Source: Melampsora larici-populina 98AG31
Lineage: Eukaryota; Basidiomycota; Pucciniomycetes; Pucciniales; Melampsoraceae
Reading direction: 5' to 3'
Length of the DNA stretch: 64,000 nt
NCBI RefSeq assembly: GCF_000204055.1
Contig: NW_006768850.1
Span: 138,936-202,935, forward strand
Positions 57,590 to 64,000 of this stretch are shown piece by piece (position 1 is the first letter of the stretch; the number at the start of each line of letters is the position of its first letter). Made by a program: the position numbers and the translations under genes. The notes beneath the pieces were generated by a model. It did no database searches. It was not told the DNA's origin and was given only the letters and a program-made list of their open reading frames with translations.

Positions 57590-59405
57590 CACCACGGAGT
57601 GGTCCGGCCCATCTGCAGACTGGGACGGAGGCCGTCTGCAGACGGGCCTTTTTTTATATAGTCACAGACCGTCTGCAGGTAGGCGCTGGTCCCACCGTAT
57701 GCAGACGGCCTTTCAAATACCACCTGCAGCCTGCCTGCGAGTCGACTGCAGACGAGATGCAGAGGGTCAATCACTGGTCTGGGTCCTGGGTTCTGCTCCA
57801 CACCAATTCTCAATAATAGACCAGTGAGACAACTGCTAGCCTTGAAATTTGGCTAGCAGGCAGCTAATTCAAAGAATCAAAATAATATCTATTTATCAAT
57901 GCATTAAAGATTTTCTCAGACATAGGAAGTTGATAACAATGAGTATATCATAAGAAAATACAAGTTTTTTTCTATTGAAACTAAATAAATGTGTTGAATC
58001 ATAACTTGAACATCAATCTTTGGTTGAAAAAAGAGAACAATCAGGGTTTTGATTCTGCTTCAAAAATTTCCAGTTAAAATATAATTTTCTAATCGATTCT
58101 TTGTGGGTTTGATTTGTAGTCGATTTAATATCAATAGATTGGAGAAATGAATCTATCATTGTAGAAATGGTATCAATTTCTGTTACTGATTGAGTTCCAC
58201 CAGCTCTGGTTATAATTGTTCAAAAAAATAACAAAGTCAGTGATTTGAACCAGTTTTCCTCGATTTAATGAAAAGCAATTGACCACTTTTTAAGATCACC
58301 TGATTCTTAATTTATGATGTATCATCATCATTATCATTGATTGAATGAGATTTCAACGAGAGCGTTATGATTTTCGGTCGAATAGATTGAATTTGAGGTT
58401 ATCGTTACCCATGAAGGTCAATGAGACAGATACAAAATCTGATTTAATCGGCACACTTACCTCATTAAGCTCAAAGATTACTAATCGATCACCTTTATCA
58501 CCTGTAGCGAGATAATTCCTTGTGTGATCGACATCAACAGTTGAGATGATATCCACGATCAATATCAACAGCTGAGATGATATCTGATTTGATGATATCT
58601 TCGACTTCCGTTTTCTCGGCTTTATGATTGAATAGATTGGTAATTAGCAAGATCGATCAAGAGTAGATGATCAAAAAGCATTCAGGATAAGATTGAAAGA
58701 CAAACCAAAAAAATGAGCAAATCTCCAACCAGATGAGTAACTATCTAAATCTGTTCCCGGAGCTGTAGCTATTGATGAAAAAGAAGATATCAAAGTAGTG
58801 ATGATAAGAAAAAAGATGATGAATATCAGTCAAAAGCATGTTTTGTCAAAAGTCTGAATGATTGTGAGATCTCAAAGGGATGTTTTCAGATGATAAGTTT
58901 TCTTGAATGATTTGAATGAAGTTGGGATTTGATTTGTTTGATGAGATTGTTTTGATTTGATTTGATGATGATGATATAGTTATATGAAGTTGATGATGAT
59001 GAGTTGAGATGGATTCGATGAAGTTGAAGTTATTGAGAATGGTTTTGAGGAATTGATCGGTGGTTGTTTGGTTTGTTGAGTGATGTCATGATTTCAAGTT
59101 GAGGTTAAGTTCGGTTAAAGCTTTCTTAAATTTGACCTTATGAAAAAATTTATTAAAAGGAAGAATAGTCTGGCAGACGTCTGACAGGCGCCTGCCAGCC
59201 TTTTTTCAGACTTGATCACGCACACCGGCTGCAGTCCGACTACGTACGGTACTCAATCGGATCGCAGCCGGTATGTAGCCTGCTCTCACCAACCATTTTC
59301 AGGCCTGTGAAAGGCCACTTTCAGGCCATTTCCCGGCCATTTCACGACCCCGACGACGCTCAGACCTCACCGACGCTTTTTCTGCTCAAGAACCACTCCG
59401 TGGTG
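57590..59405. mobile_element. possible TIR element with TA target, GC-rich ends
   Basis: CACCACGGAGTGGT at 57590 is matched by its inverse ending at 59405, and both are bordered by TA (57588-57589, 59406-59407). The terminal 200-240 bp are GC-rich: many CTGCAGAC motifs on the left, CAGACGTCTG and CGGCTGCAG on the right. The 1.3-kb middle is AT-rich and contains the PP2A B55 relic. Because the 14-bp end is itself nearly palindromic, the pairing could be partly coincidental. Confidence 0.4.
58461..58765 (-). pseudogene. relic of PP2A regulatory subunit B (B55/CDC55), N-terminal part
   Basis: B55 subunits are WD40 propellers that target protein phosphatase 2A. The first exon ends at 58706 with SSGWRFAHFF. 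An intron with acceptor CATAAAG leads to the second exon (58461-58619), which encodes EKTEVEDIIKSDIISAVD and, in another frame, STVDVDHTRNYLATGDKGD and RLVIFELNE before a GTAAGT donor. These match the B55 N-terminus (WRFAQ-FG, ADIISTVEFD, NYLATGDKGGRVV). A 31-bp tandem duplication within exon 2 (units at about 58526 and 58557) breaks the frame. The remaining WD40 repeats were not found downstream. It lies within a putative TIR element, so gene-fragment capture is one explanation. Confidence 0.75.
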
Positions 59406-59407
59406 TA

Positions 59408-60500
59408 CATGTTTGTGGTGGTATTAAAGGCGTAAGATCGTTTTGAAATTAGCTGATGATTTTTTGACCTAAATTTTTGATTTCATTTTGATTAAAGTCT
59501 TCAAAGTCTTTTGATCCTTCAACCAGTGAGGACAAGTTAAGCATCCGGCAATTGATCAACCACAGGAAACTCGGATGTGGTGTTCATGGTATTTAACGTG
59601 GTGTTTCGAATAGCGGTTTGTTGACTGCTGGGACACTCGTTGAACAACCATCACCCAATCTACCTCGCAGAAAACGGACCACAGTCCGACAATCCGCCAG
59701 CACACCATTGGGTTGTCAGCGGGTGAAACTCAAAACCCCCTGGTGCCGGTTTTTCAACGAAAAGAGGGTTCGTGGTGTACACACAGATGGAAAATAGTCA
59801 AGTTTATCTTGGCCAGTACTCATGAGATGTAGATACAGAGCTGTTGAGTTGAAAAGGGTTTCGAAATCTTTTGAAACATCAAATCATGGGCCAAAGTGAT
59901 CAGATAATGCAAGATCTGAAGACTGAGACCCACTCTCCACCCAAATTGACCAAAGGGTTAAGATTCCAACCCTTCTGTTGCCGAGCTTACCAAACAATGA
60001 CAAAGCTGGTTCTCACGTGAGAGGTTGCAATGAAAGTTGCAGAGATGGTCCTATGCTTATTGTAGATGTTCACAACAAATGATGTCCTTAGACAAATTAC
60101 TCATGCTAGATCATTTCCTGCAGCAGGAGAGACACACTCAACCAAACCATTGACACTAGATTTATGCAGAGAAGCAACAAGAAGTAAAATATATACATAT
60201 AGAAAAATTTATACAAGAAAAATTTATAAACAAGAGATATTATATATAAGCCCTCAACAAACATGTATTATCAGGAATTCAGATTCAAGGAAGAGCCCAT
60301 CAGAGAAAAGAGAATGTATAAGTAAAAAACTAGATATCCAAAATATAGAAAACACTCAATAGATCAGAAAAATGAATGTGGATAGAGAAATGAGTGACTT
60401 ATTGACCATTGGAAGACAAAAAACTTCCAATGAAACAAAGCTATCAAAGAACATATGTACAAGAAAAATTAAAAGTGCCCAACCACAAAAAGTGATTGTA
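59408..60500. other. intergenic, no gene recognised
   Basis: A GC-richer patch at 59560-59790 ends TTCGTGGTGTACACAC. It resembles the ends of the 57590-59405 element and may belong to the same repeat class. The remainder is AT-rich. Short frames near 60066-60362 show no motif. Confidence 0.4.
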
Positions 60501-62168
60501 TTATTGGGATGTGGAAGAAGAAGCAAGCTCTTTGGTTAACTTCTCAATTGATCTAAGTATGTCAACCTTATTAGTTGTTGCTAACTTCAAGTTCCTGACC
60601 GCAACTCCTGACATTGAAGCTATCCAAGTTGGCAAAACAAGTGAGCGTTGAAACAACTGCGGCGGAAATATATCAAAATCGGGTGTCGTGTTGTAAGGAC
60701 CATGCTCCACTAGATGGTGTGCTGAACGGCGAGCTGAAGCAACAGTTTCACGAGCCCAGACGCACTGGTCAATCAAGCTGATCAATGTGTCGAGTTTGGC
60801 ACTCCTCCAGCTGCATCGGACCTTGCTGGGAGTGGAGCTGCTCAGTTTGTCTTCAGAATGAATATCACGTTGAGATATAATTTCTGCTTCTCCAGAGTCA
60901 GCACCAAATATAGCAACTGCCACTGATTTTTGAGCATCATAGATCTGGGGTGGATTGTCATATTGGTGATTAGTTTACCATAATAAGTGAAGTAGGTATG
61001 ATAAAATTACTTACAGCCTTTTTGGTTTGTGGACGACTGATGAGTTTCTTTGAATAAGCTGTGTCAGCTGCAACCTTCTCTCGACCAGCAGGTGTCTTCA
61101 TTAAGACCTTGCGTTTTGTTTGTCTTCAATATTCAGCCTTCTTGTTTGTAAACCACCGCCGTAGGAGCTCTTCACGGTTCCCAGCTTTGTTGTCAGAAGC
61201 TAAAACAGAGAAAGAACAGGCTCCACGTGCGTCAAAACACTTGACCCACTGGTCGAGGATAATTGTTGACATTGACAAATTCCAGGTAGACTCGTATCCA
61301 GCTTCTCAGTCAAATGTACAGCAAGGGAGTCCAGACATGGCCAAAGAAGCCTCACATTTGGTTCCCCAGCTATGCGGATATCGGCTGGAAGACAAAAAAT
61401 CAAGTCAAGAAGTGAAAGCTACCATTGATGATTTGAATTTTGAGCGTGTACGTTCTGCCGTGTCTTGCTTGACAGTCCTTTTTTGTTTTCTATTGGGCCT
61501 AAAGACAGGTGGCTTACTTGCAATATATTTGTGCATGGCCTTTTTGATCACAGATTTGATGAGCTCTTCTCAATCTGCTCGACAAGTGATCCATGTGTTC
61601 ATCTCAGTTTGACTAGGAGGTGGTGGAAGTGTTGGATCAGAGTTTTTGTTGGAACCTATTGATTGTGACTTCCTTGAGATTCCCATTAGCATTTGTACAT
61701 ATTCATGAATTTCTTGAGAAATCTGTGATGCCGCGTTTGGGATGTCAGGTGCATCAGCAAGGTCGGCCATCATTGCATCACGACGGCGAGATTTGGTTTC
61801 TTCTCTACTGCGAGCAGCTTTCTTCCGTTGACGACTCTTGGATTCTTCAAATGTAAGTTCACCATCTATGTGACAGGTTTAGATAGAAGCACACACATTT
61901 AGATCTGAAGTCGTGGAACAAATCTGATGAGAAAGGGAAATGTCAACACACCCGAGTCATCATCACTACCATTGCGGGATTCAGTATCAGAGCCTGAATT
62001 TTGATCTGAAAGAGACAATCATCAATCGGTATGCATACTTAGCTATCTGAGCCAGATACAGTTGAACGCACCATTGTCCTTGTAATTGGTTTGTCTCTTT
62101 TCGTTGTTCTGGCCAGATTGAGTAGATTGAGTTGGTCCAGTTTGAGTCTGCGTGGGTTTGGCCTCCAT
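60501..62168 (-). pseudogene. four-exon gene of unknown function with four in-frame TGA codons
   Basis: Exons on the minus strand: 62072-62168 (ATG 62166-62168), 61952-62005, 61015-61865, 60501-60944. They join in phase to 482 codons ending TAA/TGA at 60501. Introns have GTGCG, GTGTG and GTAAGT donors and good AG acceptors. Features: a Gln/Thr-rich N-terminus, an acidic Ser stretch (SDTESRNGSDDDSD), a basic region (SRQRKKAARSREETKSRRRD), then PPPPSQTEMNTWITCRAD and conserved-looking blocks (ILDQWVKCFDARGAC, REELLRRWFTNKKAEY, VRNLKLATTNKVDILRSIEK). In-frame stops, all TGA, lie at 61570-61572, 61405-61407, 61306-61308 and 61126-61128. The family is not recognised; it may be a transposon-associated rust gene. 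The intact splicing phase argues for recent inactivation. Confidence 0.6.
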
Positions 62169-63207
62169 GTTTGAGGAATGGATTGGTTCTGTTTTGACAA
62201 AAAGAATATTTAGCAAAGAAAACACCGCGTGCCTGAATAGAACAATTGAAGTAAAATCCACTTGCGGAATTGATAGAGGATATTGTAAAAGTCAAGAAAT
62301 ACAATCCAATTTTAAGATTTATTTCAGATTGAGAATGGACCTTCCTTTGAAAAAATAAAAAATAAAAACTACAGATTGAAGTCAGTAGTATTGAAGAATA
62401 TTCAATGAACCTTTTGGATAACAACGCACAAGATCAAGATACATATACAAAATGTGATCAATAGAGTTTGAGTGAATTCGAGTGATGATTGCAATCAAAG
62501 GACAAGCAGGAAGCTCAGCTGTCCACCACACTTTTACAAAATAGAAGCAGACTCAGATTGAGGACAATGTATGTACAGATCCACCTTGTTGGTTGGAGGA
62601 GGGTTTACCCCTTTATTGATCTCTTATGTATTTGGCAGATGGTCCATTTGGGTATGTGTGAATGACCTGGCGAGTTACAAAGAAATCAAAACAGAAACCA
62701 GCAATCGAAGGGAGCGGGAAAGTAGTGGATTTTAAAATCATGACCAAAGGAACAAGACTTTCATAGATGGGGAGGTGTTTCAGAGGTGTTTAAGAGGACA
62801 TTTGTGAGATCACCGTGTGTGCTCGACGGTGATTCCTTCTGAAATGGGCATGGTGGATGGTTTTTGAAGGAAAGTGGTGGACAATGGATTCTGAGAGGTT
62901 CTGTGTACATTGATTGGGGACATAGGATTGATTTGAGGGTTTCCGTACGGTGGAAAGTACCTTGTAGAGATGTTGAGACAGTTGATTGGAAGGAAAGGTT
63001 GAGAAAAAAATCCACAGAATGTGATTTCCAGGAGGGAAAATGTGATATTATCAAATTCTTGGAAAGTAATGAAAAAAGGCTTTTTATAAGCATTCTGTGA
63101 TTTACAGAATGCTTGTAAATAAGAAATCAAACACATTTCACAGAATGTGATTTCCCAACCTTCAAGAATGTGAATTTTTACAAAAAAGCGCTTACATGAA
63201 CACGGCC
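62169..63207. other. intergenic; right end of a MITE near 63207
   Basis: The sequence AAGCGCTTACATGAACACGGCC followed by TAA at 63208 looks like the right end of a Tourist-like element; its left end was not found. A strong hairpin lies at 63088-63114 (AAGCATTCTGT, loop GATTT, ACAGAATGCTT). No gene is seen. Confidence 0.4.
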
Positions 63208-63210
63208 TAA

Positions 63211-63355
63211 GGGTGCATTTACTCACACAATTTCTGGTGAGAAAGAACATTCTGTCAACTTTTTAATGCAAAAATGAAACATGCACCACCTAATAGACAC
63301 TTTAAATTTTGCAGAATGTGATTTTTCACCAGAAATTGCTCAAGTGAACACACCC
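63211..63355. mobile_element. 145-bp Tourist-like (PIF/Harbinger) MITE
   Basis: The ends are GGGTGCATTTACTCACACAA and, inverted, GGGTGTGTTCACTTGAGCAA, both continuing with TTTCTGGTGA. The 3-bp duplication TAA lies at 63208-63210 and 63356-63358. GGG ends with a TWA target are typical of PIF/Harbinger MITEs. The interior is AT-rich and non-coding. Confidence 0.8.
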
Positions 63356-63569
63356 TAAGTGTTAAGTACCTAATACTCAAATCATCAATTGAACACCAAC
63401 AGATTGCTGATATTTTGTTTAATTGAACATCATTTGGTGAATCCAATCACAACATACCTTGAGATTTTTACAATTCACTTATTTTTACAAAAATCTTACT
63501 TAATTGAGAAGGAGAGAAAGATACACATAAAAAACCAAAAAAAACCACAGGAAGTTTTAAGAAAAAATC

Positions 63570-64000
63570 TTAATTGGTTTTCTTATCTTCCTTTGGTACC
63601 TTGATCATATAAGGTACTAGATTTGCATTTAATTTTCTGAACATCATAGCAATTAGATTAGATGGTAAATCTCTTCCTCCCCTTAAACCAAAAGAATCAA
63701 AACATCAAAAAAAGATCTCAAGACTTGGTTATTGCTCTAAAATGAGAGATTTTTTGGGGGGCTTACCAACGGTCTTCAAATTTAATGATCTTTCCATCTT
63801 CCCCTAATTCTACACGTACAACAGATTCCATCTTTTTCACATAATTTATACCTCTGATAGTATACTCTTGAGTCTGCAATTTTGAAGAATACCCAACCCC
63901 CCCCCAAAAAACCCAATTAATCAAAGTGTTTCAAAACTTTTTTCAAGTGAGTGATATGGGATTTTTTTATGACAAACTTACTTGTTCCCATTCAATTAGC
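63570..64000 (-). CDS. NTF2/SnoaL-like fungal protein, C-terminal part, cut by window end
   Basis: Three exons are visible on the minus strand: 63982-64000 (continues outside), 63767-63873 and 63570-63681, with GTAAGT and GTAAGC donors and CAG/AAG acceptors, joining in phase to a TAA at 63570-63572. The protein reads LIEWEQ, TQEYTIRGINYVKKMESVVR, VELGEDGKIIKFEDRWGG, NLIAMMFRKLNANLVPYM and IKVPKEDKKTN. The pattern 'G-DGKI...EDRW...FRKLNA..VP...K.PK' resembles fungal proteins of the SnoaL/NTF2 fold. Catalysis or ligand is unknown. The individual exons are short, so a simple open-frame search misses this gene. Confidence 0.7.

Noticed and set aside
57424..57827. Frames in the CTGCAGAC-rich segment
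   Set aside because: They lie in GC-rich repeat DNA, with no protein-like pattern.
32482..61572. Possible reassignment of TGA to a sense codon, given many in-frame TGAs
   Set aside because: Host genes here (FHA/G-patch gene, three-exon Ser/His-rich gene, secreted protein copy 1) end with TGA, and the affected genes are mostly transposons or relics; C-to-T decay explains the pattern.

Overview
The window looks like a transposon-dense stretch of a basidiomycete nuclear genome, most likely a rust fungus (Pucciniales). The evidence is AT-rich DNA, short GT-AG introns, host genes far apart, BED/hATC hAT transposases with ten exons, a Ty3/gypsy chromovirus, a CACTA-type Tnp2 transposase and small secreted cysteine-containing proteins. 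No rRNA, tRNA or CRISPR array was seen. Species assignment is inference.

Layout. 1-99: C-terminal codons of a gene cut by the window edge. 1621-8311: a complete but disabled Ty3/gypsy chromovirus (two 179-bp LTRs, 5-bp target duplication gttac), with a 384-bp hAT-like MITE inside gag. 9292-10975 (-): a host gene with OCRE-like, FHA and G-patch segments (AGGF1-like); a 454-bp MITE with 3-bp target duplication lies 58 bp upstream of its ATG. 13.0-20.05 kb: a tandem duplication carrying two small secreted protein genes. The second copy is hit by a solo LTR and by a CACAGGGG-type element that itself contains another solo LTR. 20.06-26.0 kb: more TIR elements, including one with a 75-bp minisatellite and a GC-ended hAT-like element with two nested insertions. 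29.9-31.2 kb: a three-exon Ser/His-rich host gene. 35.6-37.1 kb: a small secretory or membrane protein gene with a solo LTR at its 5' end. 39.9-41.8 kb: two unknown coding segments separated by another solo LTR of the same family.

42.2-47.6 kb is a CACTA-like element split by an almost intact hAT transposon (42686-46939). 48.4-51.2 kb (-) is a broken Tnp2 gene carrying a fold-back MITE. 51.5-55.7 kb is a second, catalytically damaged hAT. 56.6-58.8 kb holds relics of two conserved host genes (an FHL1-like FHA region and PP2A B55/CDC55). 60.5-62.2 kb is a four-exon pseudogene with four in-frame TGA codons. The last 430 bases are the 3' end of a host gene encoding an NTF2/SnoaL-like protein (-).

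Recurring themes. (1) Target duplications are visible for most insertions, so their order can be read. (2) Four hAT-type elements, autonomous and non-autonomous, all show 7-bp rather than 8-bp duplications. (3) CACTA-like elements show 3-bp duplications in four of five cases. (4) Most in-frame stops in broken genes fit C-to-T changes (CGA to TGA, CAA to TAA, CAG to TAG). (5) Both hAT copies keep a frame-neutral 96-nt exon with an in-frame TGA, a candidate regulatory poison exon or readthrough site.
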